NCBI GenBank assembly: GCA_018816815.1
Contig: JAHIVD010000049.1
Coordinates: 1 to 24,935, forward strand
Direction of reading: 5' to 3'
Length of the DNA: 24,935 nucleotides
Source of the DNA: Patescibacteria group bacterium
GTDB taxonomy: Bacteria; Patescibacteriota; Microgenomatia; Daviesbacterales; UBA10151
Shown piece after piece: positions 6,427 to 14,624 of this stretch (positions within the stretch are counted from its first letter, which is position 1; each line of letters starts with the position of its first letter). The notes under the pieces were generated by a model. It ran no database searches and was not told where the DNA came from. It saw only the letters and a program-made list of their open reading frames with translations. Both the position numbers and the translations under genes were made by a program.

Positions 6427-8589
6427 ATGATTCCCATAAAACTTAAATTATCCAATTTTACAAGTTACGGAGAGGCTCCTCCGGAGTTGGATTTCACAAA
6501 ATTTAAACTGGCTGCCATATCCGGGCTTAACGGAGCCGGCAAATCATCTCTTCTGGACGCTGTCACCTGGTGCCTTTGGGGGAGTTCCCGGGCAGGAGAG
6601 TCCAGCGATTCTTTAATCCATTCCGGGGCAAACAGGATGCAGGTTGATTTTAGTTTTGAACTGGATGGACACAGGTACACTGTTAAAAGAAGCCGCTTGA
6701 AAAAAGGCAACGGCTCAACAACGCTTGAATTCTGGAGCGGTTCGCACAACTTAACAGAAGGAACTATAAAAACCACCCAGGAAAAAATTATCAATTGTTT
6801 GCATTTAACTTTTGAAACTTTTACCAACTCATCATACCTCCGCCAGAGCCATGCGGATGAATTTACCACCAAAGGCCCGACTGATAGAAAAAGAATCCTG
6901 GCAGACATTTTAGGATTATCCAATTATGATTTATTGGAAGAGCGGGCCAAAGAAAAAATCAAGGAAATACAAAGCAAGCTCCAGCTCCTGGAATACCAGG
7001 TCCTGGAAATAGAAGCGGAACTTTCCCAAAAGCAGGAAAGGGGCAAGAAGAAAAGAGTAGCAGAGGAAACAATTTCCAGGGTTGAAGAAAAAATAAAAAC
7101 TTTGGAAGAAAAAATTAAAAAATTACAAGACAGGCGGGAAACCATAAAAATAGCAAACGAGCAAAAAGCAAAACTGGAACAAAACTTCCTGCAAAATAAA
7201 AAAGAGCTGGAAGAAATCGTTTCCCAGGGCAAAAACCGTAAAGCCAGGATTGAGGGGTTAAAACAAGAATTGGAAAAATTAAAAGGCGTAACGGTTGAAG
7301 TAGAAAAATTAAAAGATTTGCAGGAACAAAAAAATAAGCTGGATGAAATAAAACAAAGAAAACTGGAGTTAGAAAAAGAGCTTTCGGGGGTTCTAGGACA
7401 AATTAATTTAAAGAAACAAGAAAAACAACAATACCAAAATGAAGTAGAAAAATTACAAAGAGAGTTAAAAGAAACAGAAAAAAAAGGCGCAAAATGTCCT
7501 ACCTGCGGTCAGCAAATAGGAAAAGAGGAAAAAACCCATGTCCATAAAAATTTAACAGTTCAAATAAAAACCCTGGAGCATAAACTTTCTGAAATAGATT
7601 GCGCGCCGGAGGAACAAAAGATAAAAAAAATAGAAAGCGCGCTAAAAGATTTAATTTTTGATCCCGGTACATATCAGGAAATTTGCACAAAGCTTGAAAA
7701 CCTGGAAAAAGCCCAGAACCAAAAAGAACAAATGTTAAAAACCCGGGCCACCCTTACCAGTGAAGAAAAAGCAGTTTCGGAAATGCGGGCTATGTTTGTA
7801 AATAAAAAAGCCCTGGTTGATATCCTGGAAAAAGAAATCACAGCGCTTCCGCCTGATTTGCCTGAAAACTTATCCAAAACCAGTCTTGAAATCAATGAAG
7901 CAGAGCAGGAGATGACGGAGTTGCGGGCAGAAGAAAAAGAGGTCCAGGGGATGCTGGGGCAAATTAATGAATTGATGTCGCGGACTGCCCAGATGGAAAA
8001 ATTACAGAAACAAAAAACAGAAGAAAAATTAAAATTGCAAAAAGAAAAGGAGGCTTTTGAGCAGTTGGCTTTAGCATTCGGCAAAAAAGGGATTCAGGCA
8101 ATGATTATTGAGGGAGCTATTCCGGAAATTGAAGACGAGGCAAATAAGTTACTGGGGAAACTCACAGAAGAAAGAATGAAGATTGCCCTGCAAACTCAAA
8201 GGGAAACAAAGACAAGGCTGGAAAGCGGGGAAAAAGGGATTATAGAGACTCTGGATATCATCATATCAGACGAGATGGGCGAGCGACTTTATGAAAATTT
8301 TTCCGGAGGAGAACAATTCAGGGTCAATTTTGCCATAAGACTGGCTATTTCAAAACTGCTGACCCAGCGGGCAGGGGCTAAATTGCAGTTTTTGGTAATT
8401 GATGAAGGCTTTGGCTCGCAGGATGCACCGGGAAGAACAAGGTTGATTGAGGCAATAGATACCATCAAAAATGATTTTGAAAAAATTTTAGTGATCACCC
8501 ATATTGAGGAGTTAAAAGAAGAATTTCCGGTACGGATCGAAGTCACCAAAAATGCCACCGGTTCTACTTTTGAAGTAACGGGAATTTAA
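6427..8589 (+). CDS. sbcC: SbcC, ATPase subunit of SbcCD (Rad50/SMC family)
   Basis: This 720-residue SMC-like ATPase drives the SbcD nuclease. The N-terminal lobe starts with LKLSNFTSYGE and has Walker A GLNGAGKSS at about 33-41. Long Glu/Lys-rich coiled coils (about 170-345 and 385-560) flank the zinc hook CPTCGQQ at about 357-363. The C-terminal lobe has the ABC signature NFSGGEQFRVNFAIRLA (about 624), Walker B with FLVIDEGFGSQD (about 654-665) and a His-switch region ILVITHIEEL. It is shorter than E. coli SbcC (over 1000 residues), with reduced coiled coils, but all catalytic parts are present. No Shine-Dalgarno sequence precedes ATG 6427. It is separated from sbcD by an antisense ORF and a hairpin. 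Confidence 0.95.
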   Translation: MIPIKLKLSNFTSYGEAPPELDFTKFKLAAISGLNGAGKSSLLDAVTWCLWGSSRAGESSDSLIHSGANRMQVDFSFELDGHRYTVKRSRLKKGNGSTTLEFWSGSHNLTEGTIKTTQEKIINCLHLTFETFTNSSYLRQSHADEFTTKGPTDRKRILADILGLSNYDLLEERAKEKIKEIQSKLQLLEYQVLEIEAELSQKQERGKKKRVAEETISRVEEKIKTLEEKIKKLQDRRETIKIANEQKAKLEQNFLQNKKELEEIVSQGKNRKARIEGLKQELEKLKGVTVEVEKLKDLQEQKNKLDEIKQRKLELEKELSGVLGQINLKKQEKQQYQNEVEKLQRELKETEKKGAKCPTCGQQIGKEEKTHVHKNLTVQIKTLEHKLSEIDCAPEEQKIKKIESALKDLIFDPGTYQEICTKLENLEKAQNQKEQMLKTRATLTSEEKAVSEMRAMFVNKKALVDILEKEITALPPDLPENLSKTSLEINEAEQEMTELRAEEKEVQGMLGQINELMSRTAQMEKLQKQKTEEKLKLQKEKEAFEQLALAFGKKGIQAMIIEGAIPEIEDEANKLLGKLTEERMKIALQTQRETKTRLESGEKGIIETLDIIISDEMGERLYENFSGGEQFRVNFAIRLAISKLLTQRAGAKLQFLVIDEGFGSQDAPGRTRLIEAIDTIKNDFEKILVITHIEELKEEFPVRIEVTKNATGSTFEVTGI

Positions 8590-8597
8590 GTTACAAT
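8570..8597 (+). promoter_or_regulatory. promoter of small membrane protein, leaderless
   Basis: The -35 box TTGAAG (8570-8575), a 16-bp spacer and the -10 box TACAAT (8592-8597) lie 6 nt before ATG 8604. The -35 box lies inside the end of sbcC. Confidence 0.5.
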
Positions 8598-8603
8598 GAA
8601 ACC

Positions 8604-8942
8604 ATGCTCACAGTTATTTTAAAAATTATTCCAGCCTTAATTTTTTTTGGGATTTTTATATTTGTAGTTTTACAAGTTCCTTATCCTAAAAGCTTAACAC
8701 AGGCAAGCTTTTACCAGATAGGTATATTTTTTGCATCACTGTTTTTAGCATTAATGATTACTTTTAATCTTTTTTTTAAAAATATTTTTCTGTCTTTATC
8801 TTTTAGTTTGGGAATAATTTTTTTGTTAATTTTAAAAGCACTTGATTCACTAAATTTTATTACAACCTCCTTAACTCTTCTTGCTATAGGTTTATTATTC
8901 AGTTATTTCAAAAAAGCGAAAAAGAGGGGTTTGACTAAATAA
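8604..8942 (+). CDS. small integral membrane protein, unknown function
   Basis: This 112-residue protein is very hydrophobic, with four probable TM helices: LTVILKIIPALIFFGIFIFV, then segments around FYQIGIFFASLFLALMI, IFLSLSFSLGIIFLLILKAL and FITTSLTLLAIGLLFSYF. A short basic tail (KKAKKRGLTK) suggests a cytoplasmic C terminus. No signature residues are recognised. Small proteins of this layout are common in Patescibacteria, but I cannot assign a family. The ATG has no Shine-Dalgarno sequence, and TACAAT lies 6 nt upstream. It begins 14 nt after sbcC. Confidence 0.65.
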   Translation: MLTVILKIIPALIFFGIFIFVVLQVPYPKSLTQASFYQIGIFFASLFLALMITFNLFFKNIFLSLSFSLGIIFLLILKALDSLNFITTSLTLLAIGLLFSYFKKAKKRGLTK

Positions 8943-9025
8943 ACAAAAATCCTTAAACTAACGAAGCTACACAAGCAACAAATACTATCCCATACTTAAT
9001 AAGGGACTCGTAAAAATATTTATGG

Positions 9026-9053
9026 ATTTTCGCTTTCACGAAAATGATAGGAG
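9026..9053 (+). promoter_or_regulatory. hairpin plus Shine-Dalgarno sequence before metG
   Basis: ATTTTCG (9026-9032) pairs with CGAAAAT (9039-9045) around a 6-nt loop. The stem covers the in-frame ATG at 9044. The Shine-Dalgarno AGGAG (9049-9053) follows at once, 5 nt before ATG 9059. This supports 9059 as the start and may mark translational control. It does not resemble a T-box. Confidence 0.5.
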
Positions 9054-9058
9054 AAATG

Positions 9059-10474
9059 ATGACTAAATTCTATATTACAACAGCTATACCGTACGTTAAT
9101 GGCTTACCACACGTTGGTCACTCGCTTGAATATTTTCAAGCAGACACTATCAGCAATTACCACCGATTGAAAGGCGACAAAACCTTGCTACTATCAGGAG
9201 CAGATGAAAATGCCTTGAAAAATGTCCAAGCCGCTGAAAAAGAAGATATTCCTGTTCAGGAATTTCTAGACCGGAATTCCAAAATTTGGCATGATATTTA
9301 TAAATTCTTAGAAATCCAATTAGATATTTTCCAAAGAGGTTCCGATCAAAAAAAACATTGGCCAGGAGTGCAGAAATTATGGAAACTTTGCAAGAAAAAC
9401 GGCGATATTTATAAAAAATCATACGAAGGCTTATACTGCGTGGGTTGCGAATCCTTTATAACACCTGCAGAGCTTGTTAATAGCCTATGTCCTATTCATC
9501 AAAAAAAACCGGAGTTGATTAAAGAAGAAAATTATTTTTTTAGACTGTCAAAATATCAAGATCAATTAATAAAATTAATAAAAAGTAACGAATTTAAAAT
9601 TACTCCGGAAAACAAAAAACAAGAGGCATTATCTTTTATAGAATCAGGCTTAAAAGATTTTAGTGTTTCCAGATCAAATAAACGGGCAAAGGGAGTTGGT
9701 GTGCCAGTACCAGGAGATTCTGACCAAAAAATTTATGTCTGGTTTGATGCTTTAGCTATTTATATGACAGGAATTGGCTTTGGTTGGAATGAAGAGAAAT
9801 GGAAGATATGGTGGCCGGCTGATTTGCATATTATCGGCAAAGACATTAACCGATTTCACGCTGTTTATTGGCCTGCTATGCTCTTATCCGCCAAACTCCC
9901 ATTGCCAAAACAAATACTAATTCATGGATTTGTTAATTTAAAAGGAGAAAAAATTAGCAAATCACTTGGAAACACTGTATCTCCAGAAGATGTAGTAAAA
10001 CAATATGGCTTGGAACCACTCCGATATTTTATGCTTTCTCAAATTCCAATTGATACAGATGGAGACTTCACAAACGAAAGATTTAAAGAAATATACAATG
10101 CAGATTTAGCAAATGGTCTAGGAAACTCAGTAGCAAGACTTGCAAAATTAATAGAAACTCATAAACCAATTTATGAGGACGAAGAAATTAAAGATTTTTC
10201 GCCTTACGTACATGCTACTTTTGTAAATTTTAGATTTAGTGAGGCTCTTTCGACAATCTGGACCCATATCAGAAATTTGGACAAAAGACTAAATGAGTGG
10301 GAACCGTGGAACAAAACCAATATACAAAAAGCTGCTGAATGGACAGAACTAATCCATGGAATCCGTCAAATTGCCTACGACCTGCAGCCATTTTTACCAA
10401 AAACTGCAGAAAAAATTTTAAAACAATTTTCAGGCAGTATTAAATTTACTCCAGCCCTTTTCCCCCGCCTATGA
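9059..10474 (+). CDS. metG: methionine-tRNA ligase
   Basis: This 471-residue class I aminoacyl-tRNA synthetase charges tRNA-Met. The sequence begins FYITTAIPYVNGLPHVGHSLEYFQAD, with the HIGH motif as HVGH (18-21). It has a connective zinc-binding region with CVGCESF and CPIH, the Trp-rich active-site stretch YVWFDALAIYMTGIG, and the KMSKS loop as KISKSLGNTVSPEDVV (about 297-302). The C-terminal anticodon-binding helical domain ends without the EMAP/Trbp111 dimerisation extension, as in short MetRS forms. The start at 9059 is chosen over 9044 and 9056 because AGGAG lies 5 nt before it. The stop overlaps the tatD ATG (ATGA), a common pairing in bacteria. Confidence 0.95.
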   Translation: MTKFYITTAIPYVNGLPHVGHSLEYFQADTISNYHRLKGDKTLLLSGADENALKNVQAAEKEDIPVQEFLDRNSKIWHDIYKFLEIQLDIFQRGSDQKKHWPGVQKLWKLCKKNGDIYKKSYEGLYCVGCESFITPAELVNSLCPIHQKKPELIKEENYFFRLSKYQDQLIKLIKSNEFKITPENKKQEALSFIESGLKDFSVSRSNKRAKGVGVPVPGDSDQKIYVWFDALAIYMTGIGFGWNEEKWKIWWPADLHIIGKDINRFHAVYWPAMLLSAKLPLPKQILIHGFVNLKGEKISKSLGNTVSPEDVVKQYGLEPLRYFMLSQIPIDTDGDFTNERFKEIYNADLANGLGNSVARLAKLIETHKPIYEDEEIKDFSPYVHATFVNFRFSEALSTIWTHIRNLDKRLNEWEPWNKTNIQKAAEWTELIHGIRQIAYDLQPFLPKTAEKILKQFSGSIKFTPALFPRL

Positions 10475-11382
10475 ATTTAATTGATACCCATGCGCATCTT
10501 TATTGGGAAAGCTACCAAAATGATTTCGATGAAATGATCCAAAGAGCTGTTGACGCTGGAATCTCTGCAATTGTTAACATTGGAATTGATATTGAAAAAA
10601 GCCAGGTAGCTCTTAAACAAACTCAAGATAAACTTGCTGATATTCCAGGGCTCTTGGTTTATTCTACAATCGGTATCCATCCTCATGAAGCCCTTAAATT
10701 TACTCCGCTCACTCAGGATACATCATCACAGAATAAATCATCAGTAGATATAGCCATACAAAAAGACATTGAGAAACTGGAGCAAATATATTTATCTTGT
10801 CCGGAAAAGGTAATAGCAGTTGGAGAATGCGGTCTGGATTACTTCTTTAACCCCTCCTTCACCAAAGGTTCAAGGAATAAACCTTTTCCTATTCCTCAAA
10901 TCAAAATCCTCCAAAAAAAGCTTTTCCAAGCTCAAATTGATTTGGCAAAAAAATTAAACCTTCCTCTAATAGTTCATTGTCGCGACGATAGATCTAAAAA
11001 CCAAAATCATATTGAAGCTTGGGATGAGATCCTTAAATTAATTGGTAATCATCCCACTATTCTCCATTGTTATAGCGGCTTGCTTCCAACTACCCAAAAG
11101 GCTATTCAAAAAGCTAGCGTTTTAGTTTCTTTTGCAGCTAATATTACCTATCCCAAAAATGAATATTTAAGGAAAGCTGTGGAAATTTTACCGCTCAACA
11201 AAATTATCTTAGAAACAGACGCACCTTTTTTGGCTCCTCAATCAGCAAGAGGCCAAAGGAATGAACCCTCTAGCGTTAAAGGGGTTGCCCAGCTGATTGC
11301 AGATTTAAAAGGAGTATCTTTAGAAAAAGTTGCTAACCAAACTACAACAAATGCTGTTTCGTTTTTGTCATTAAACAGATAA
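10471..11382 (+). CDS. tatD: TatD-family metal-dependent deoxyribonuclease
   Basis: This 303-residue TIM-barrel hydrolase of the TatD/YcfH family is a 3'-5' DNase implicated in DNA repair and turnover. Metal ligands are visible: H7 and H9 (DTHAHLYWES), E119 (AVGECGLDYFF), His in LIVHCRDD (about 168), His in ILHCYSGL (about 199) and Asp in ILETDAPFLAP (about 250). The protein is longer than E. coli TatD because of an insertion after GLDYFF (NPSFTKGSRNKPFPIPQ) and another near TQDTSSQNKSS. Both are polar, loop-like and low in complexity. The ATG overlaps the metG stop by 4 nt, implying translational coupling. A methyltransferase follows 2 nt after the stop. Confidence 0.93.
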   Translation: MNLIDTHAHLYWESYQNDFDEMIQRAVDAGISAIVNIGIDIEKSQVALKQTQDKLADIPGLLVYSTIGIHPHEALKFTPLTQDTSSQNKSSVDIAIQKDIEKLEQIYLSCPEKVIAVGECGLDYFFNPSFTKGSRNKPFPIPQIKILQKKLFQAQIDLAKKLNLPLIVHCRDDRSKNQNHIEAWDEILKLIGNHPTILHCYSGLLPTTQKAIQKASVLVSFAANITYPKNEYLRKAVEILPLNKIILETDAPFLAPQSARGQRNEPSSVKGVAQLIADLKGVSLEKVANQTTTNAVSFLSLNR

Positions 11383-11384
11383 CG

Positions 11385-12311
11385 ATGAAAAAACTTCAAG
11401 AAGAATTAATCTTTAAATTAAAACAGGTTCAAAAAGTATTTGACACAAATACAATTATTCATACGCAACCAACTATTACTTCAATCGCAAACTACTATAA
11501 AACCAACAAACTCGCGTACAGTTTTTTTGCTAACAAAGATTTTATCCATGTAGGTATTAGCAAAAACAAGAAATATTCCAACAAAGATTTATTAGAACAA
11601 GCTAAATTTGTAGATAAATATATTAAGCGATTAAAGACAAAACAGGTATTGGAACTAGCCACAGGCAGAGGTGCAAACAGTGAATATCTCGCTAAAAAGC
11701 ATCCAAATATTAACTTCGAGGCTGTTGATCTGCCAAATGGACAAATAGATTTTGCCTTTTCCAAAGCAAAAAAACTAAAAAACTTTCACCCAAAAGAAGG
11801 CGACTATCACGATTTATCAAATTACTCAAAAAACACTTTTGATGTAATTTTTATTATCGAAGCACTTTGTCATAGTACTAATAAAAAACAGGTGCTTCGT
11901 GAGGTTAGAAAACTACTTAAAAATAATGGTGTATTTATTATTTTTGATGGTTACCGCGGCAAAAGAGAAGATATGATGACCAAAGAAGAGTTATTAGCAA
12001 TAAAACTGACTGAAAAAGGAATGGCTGTTCCAAATTTTGATTATTATGATGATTTCAAAAATAAACTACTTAAATCAAAATTTAAAATTTTAGAAGAACA
12101 AGATGTGTCTCTATTAATCATACCGACTTTAAAAAAGTTTGAGTCTCAAGCTAGGTTATATTTTAAAATACCACCTTCACTGTTAAGAATAATCAATAGG
12201 TTTTTCTCTCCTATATTCATTAGGAACATTATATCAGGTTATTTATTAGCAACTCTAGAAAAACTACAGCTATCTAAATATACGATCCTTGTTGTTTCTA
12301 AAAAAAATTAA
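11385..12311 (+). CDS. class I SAM-dependent methyltransferase, third gene of metG operon
   Basis: This 308-residue protein has a methyltransferase core in the middle. Motif I is VLELATGRGANSEYLAKKHPNINFEAVDLPNG (about 84-115), with the acidic residue (D) of strand 2 contacting SAM. FDVIFIIEALCHSTNKKQVLREVRKLLKNNGVFIIFDGY matches motifs II-III of the Methyltransf_11 type. The N-terminal 80 residues are helical and Lys-rich; the C-terminal part (from about 230) is hydrophobic and basic. Such layouts occur in small-molecule and lipid methyltransferases; the substrate cannot be told. It follows tatD by 2 nt, so it is probably the last gene of the operon. Confidence 0.75.
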   Translation: MKKLQEELIFKLKQVQKVFDTNTIIHTQPTITSIANYYKTNKLAYSFFANKDFIHVGISKNKKYSNKDLLEQAKFVDKYIKRLKTKQVLELATGRGANSEYLAKKHPNINFEAVDLPNGQIDFAFSKAKKLKNFHPKEGDYHDLSNYSKNTFDVIFIIEALCHSTNKKQVLREVRKLLKNNGVFIIFDGYRGKREDMMTKEELLAIKLTEKGMAVPNFDYYDDFKNKLLKSKFKILEEQDVSLLIIPTLKKFESQARLYFKIPPSLLRIINRFFSPIFIRNIISGYLLATLEKLQLSKYTILVVSKKN

Positions 12312-12317
12312 ATACAT

Positions 12318-12346
12318 TTGCTTTCTGAAGCTAAAGTAGGTAAAAT
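12318..12346 (+). promoter_or_regulatory. candidate promoter of GT2 gene
   Basis: The -35 box TTGCTT (12318-12323), a 17-bp spacer and the -10 box TAAAAT (12341-12346) lie 12 nt before ATG 12359. A start site 6-7 nt after the -10 leaves a 5'-UTR of only about 6 nt. Confidence 0.5.
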
Positions 12347-12358
12347 TGAGAATACAAC

Positions 12359-14134
12359 ATGCGTATTTTACTGGTATTTTTTATTGGCTTTTTTTCCTTT
12401 TTCTATTTTTCAGAAATTCTAAACAGAATAGTTAGCGGAATCCGTTATAGTTTTCTTGGGCTTTTCTTTGTTCTGCTGGGTTTTCTTGTTAGTATTTTCG
12501 GACGATCTATGCTGGCTGGTGGAGTTAGTACCCTAGCCGGCCTTTTTCTGATTGGATCGGGTCTTGGTTTTATAATACATCACCTGCTGTCCCAGCGGTT
12601 TATTCTCTTTGAAAAAATAGAGCATGGATTTGTTTTAAAGCACGCGAGTGGATTTGAAAGATTTCTGGAAATTCTACCAGGGAGCTTAACTTGGCTAGCA
12701 CTAACTTCTCCGATCTGGTTATCATTTACTCTTCCATATGCACTCGCATATCTCATTTTAATTGCCGATGTTTATTGGTTACTAACTGCTTTTAGGATTG
12801 CTATTTTAATAGTTGTTGGCTACCACAAAATGAAATGGGTAAAACAGCAAAATTGGCAAAAATTGTTACGAAAAGACTTTCCAGATGATTGGGAAAAATA
12901 TTACCAGTTAATCTTGGTTCCCACTTATAAAGAAGCAATGTATATCCTCAAGCCTACTTTTGATGCCATTACGAGTTGCAGTTACCCGAAAGATAGAATC
13001 TTTATTGCTGTAGGGTTTGAGGAAAGAGATGATCCGAAAAAAATCAAGGAAACTAAAGAATATCTTAAAAAGATCGAAAAAAAGATTGGTGGCGTATTCA
13101 CAACAATCCATCCTTACAACCTAGAAGGAGAAGTTGCTGGTCAAGGATCAAATAAAAATTGGATGATAAAACATATTCTTCCACAGCTTAAGAAAAAAGG
13201 AGTTGACATTGAGGATGTTTTTGTCACCACCTTAGACGCTGATTTTGTCATTCATCCTCATTTCCTTTCTGGAGCACTACATAAATATTTATCACTACCC
13301 ATCTCCAGCAGAGATAAACGAACCTTTACTGGTGTTTTTCTATACCACAATAATTATTGGCAAACTCCAACTCCAATGAGGCTCATGGCAACCTGTACCA
13401 GTTTTTGGCAACTGGCTGAAATGGTAGGATCAGACAAATATATGAACTATTCTTCAATGTCGATTTCCCTAAAAGCTCTTCTAGATATCGGTCTTTGGAT
13501 ACCTGATAAAGTAAATGATGATAGTGGTTTCTACTGGAAAGCTTATTTTCATTTTGATGGTGACTACAGAGTTATCCCTCATTTTTTACCTATTTCAGGA
13601 GACGCTGTTCAAGATACTACTCTTTTCAAAACTTTCCAAAACCAGTATTTACAAATCAAGAGATGGGCTTATGGTGTAGAACATATTCCTTTTATTATCA
13701 AACAATACTTTACTAAAGAAATTGATTTTTGGGATAAAACCGATCGGGTGCTTTTTAAGATTTGGGGAGATCTAAAATGGGGGTTTTTGGCAATTTTCGT
13801 TACCTTTGGAAGCTTGTTGGTGTCTTTTATCAATCCCGATTTTAGAACTTCTGTATTGTCTGTAAATTTACCGATTGTTTCTTCGTGGATTCTAACGATC
13901 ACTTTTTTGGGACTGTTTGCTACCATTTATGTTCACGAAAAAGTGGTGCCGAAAAGGCCGACTGACTGGTCGTTGTTTAAAAAAATCTGGTCATACGCTC
14001 AATGGCTTTTGGTACCCTTAATCCTTATAACTATTTCTTCCTTGCCTGCAATTGATGCTCAAACCTCTCTAATGTTTGGCAAAAAATTGGAATTTAGAGT
14101 GACTAACAAAGCTAGACTTTCAGAAAAAATCTAG
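12359..14134 (+). CDS. processive family 2 glycosyltransferase, multi-TM
   Basis: This 591-residue membrane glycosyltransferase is of the cellulose synthase/hyaluronan synthase type. Three or more N-terminal TM helices (within 1-160) precede a cytoplasmic GT-A domain starting LILVPTYKEAMYIL (about 182). The nucleotide-sugar/metal motif is TTLDADFVIHPHFL (about 292), the catalytic-base region NDDSGFYWKAYFHFDGD (about 386) and the product-binding QxxRW motif QIKRWAYGVEH (about 431). C-terminal TM helices follow (about 470-570). It probably makes or extends a cell-surface polysaccharide. A VEERDD-like stretch (GFEERDDPKKIKE) replaces the usual acceptor region. The sugar substrate is unknown. It heads a run of envelope genes. 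Confidence 0.82.
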   Translation: MRILLVFFIGFFSFFYFSEILNRIVSGIRYSFLGLFFVLLGFLVSIFGRSMLAGGVSTLAGLFLIGSGLGFIIHHLLSQRFILFEKIEHGFVLKHASGFERFLEILPGSLTWLALTSPIWLSFTLPYALAYLILIADVYWLLTAFRIAILIVVGYHKMKWVKQQNWQKLLRKDFPDDWEKYYQLILVPTYKEAMYILKPTFDAITSCSYPKDRIFIAVGFEERDDPKKIKETKEYLKKIEKKIGGVFTTIHPYNLEGEVAGQGSNKNWMIKHILPQLKKKGVDIEDVFVTTLDADFVIHPHFLSGALHKYLSLPISSRDKRTFTGVFLYHNNYWQTPTPMRLMATCTSFWQLAEMVGSDKYMNYSSMSISLKALLDIGLWIPDKVNDDSGFYWKAYFHFDGDYRVIPHFLPISGDAVQDTTLFKTFQNQYLQIKRWAYGVEHIPFIIKQYFTKEIDFWDKTDRVLFKIWGDLKWGFLAIFVTFGSLLVSFINPDFRTSVLSVNLPIVSSWILTITFLGLFATIYVHEKVVPKRPTDWSLFKKIWSYAQWLLVPLILITISSLPAIDAQTSLMFGKKLEFRVTNKARLSEKI

Positions 14135-14136
14135 TT

Positions 14137-14164
14137 TTGTAAAAACAATGTAAACTATTATAAT
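14137..14164 (+). promoter_or_regulatory. promoter after GT2 gene
   Basis: The -35 box TTGTAA (14137-14142), a 16-bp spacer and the perfect -10 box TATAAT (14159-14164) lie just after the GT2 stop. They could drive the small ORF at 14166 and the downstream membrane protein, wecA-like and ubiA-like genes as one operon. Confidence 0.6.
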
Positions 14165-14165
14165 C

Positions 14166-14264
14166 ATGTTAGGATATATGAAACCTGCGATAATTTTATT
14201 ATCCAAGTATTCCATGCTATTCTATAAAAACAAGATTACTAAAAACTTAAAAGGATTATGTTAA
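14166..14264 (+). CDS. possible leader peptide or small membrane peptide
   Basis: A 32-codon frame (MLGYMKPAIILLSKYSMLFYK...) starts just after a perfect TATAAT and ends at 14264, overlapping the next ATG (14258) by 7 nt. An internal ATG (14178) lies 13 nt after the -10 and fits a transcribed start better, giving 28 residues. It has a short hydrophobic stretch and a Lys-rich tail. It could couple translation to the next gene or simply be an open 5'-UTR. No homologue is recognised. Confidence 0.25.
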   Translation: MLGYMKPAIILLSKYSMLFYKNKITKNLKGLC

Positions 14265-14623
14265 AAACAAAAACAAACGCAGAAAGTTTTATTACTTCCA
14301 GCAAGCTGGTTTTCTGGATAACTGCATTTCCTATTATCATAAGCCTGATTCTAGTAATCACTATACTTTTTGGCTTACAGTCGCTGCCGTCTAAATTGCC
14401 TCTTTTTTACTCACTACCTTGGGGTAATAACCAACTCGCATCTCACCAAGAGTTTCTGCTAATCCCAGCAATTATCATTGCAACTGCTTTTTTAAATTCA
14501 ATTATTTCCTGGCAGTTACATCTATCACAGTCCTTTTTCAAAAGAATGCTGCTTTTTTCTCCGCTTATAATAAGTCTACTGCTCACAGTCACATTTACAA
14601 AAATAATCTTTAATTTTATTTAA
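14258..14623 (+). CDS. small integral membrane protein, unknown function
   Basis: This 121-residue protein has three probable TM helices: about 18-38 (LVFWITAFPIIISLILVITILFG without the flanks), 68-86 (FLLIPAIIIATAFLNSIIS) and 96-118 (LLLFSPLIISLLLTVTFTKIIF). The stretch LPSKLPLFYSLPWGNNQLA before the second helix recalls DUF1648-type loops; this likeness is weak. It begins an operon-like run: its stop is 1 nt before the wecA-like ATG. A weak AAAGGA lies close to the ATG. It probably supports the adjacent lipid-linked glycan enzymes or is unrelated; nothing in the sequence decides this. Confidence 0.6.
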   Translation: MLKTKTNAESFITSSKLVFWITAFPIIISLILVITILFGLQSLPSKLPLFYSLPWGNNQLASHQEFLLIPAIIIATAFLNSIISWQLHLSQSFFKRMLLFSPLIISLLLTVTFTKIIFNFI

Positions 14624-14624
14624 A

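Noticed and set aside
6465..8558. Several minus-strand ORFs within sbcC
   Set aside because: Ser/Phe-rich frames antisense to coiled-coil coding sequence; no family likeness and no start signals.
8943..9043. T-box or other methionine riboswitch before metG
   Set aside because: The leader is only about 115 nt with one small hairpin and no T-box sequence or terminator/antiterminator pair.
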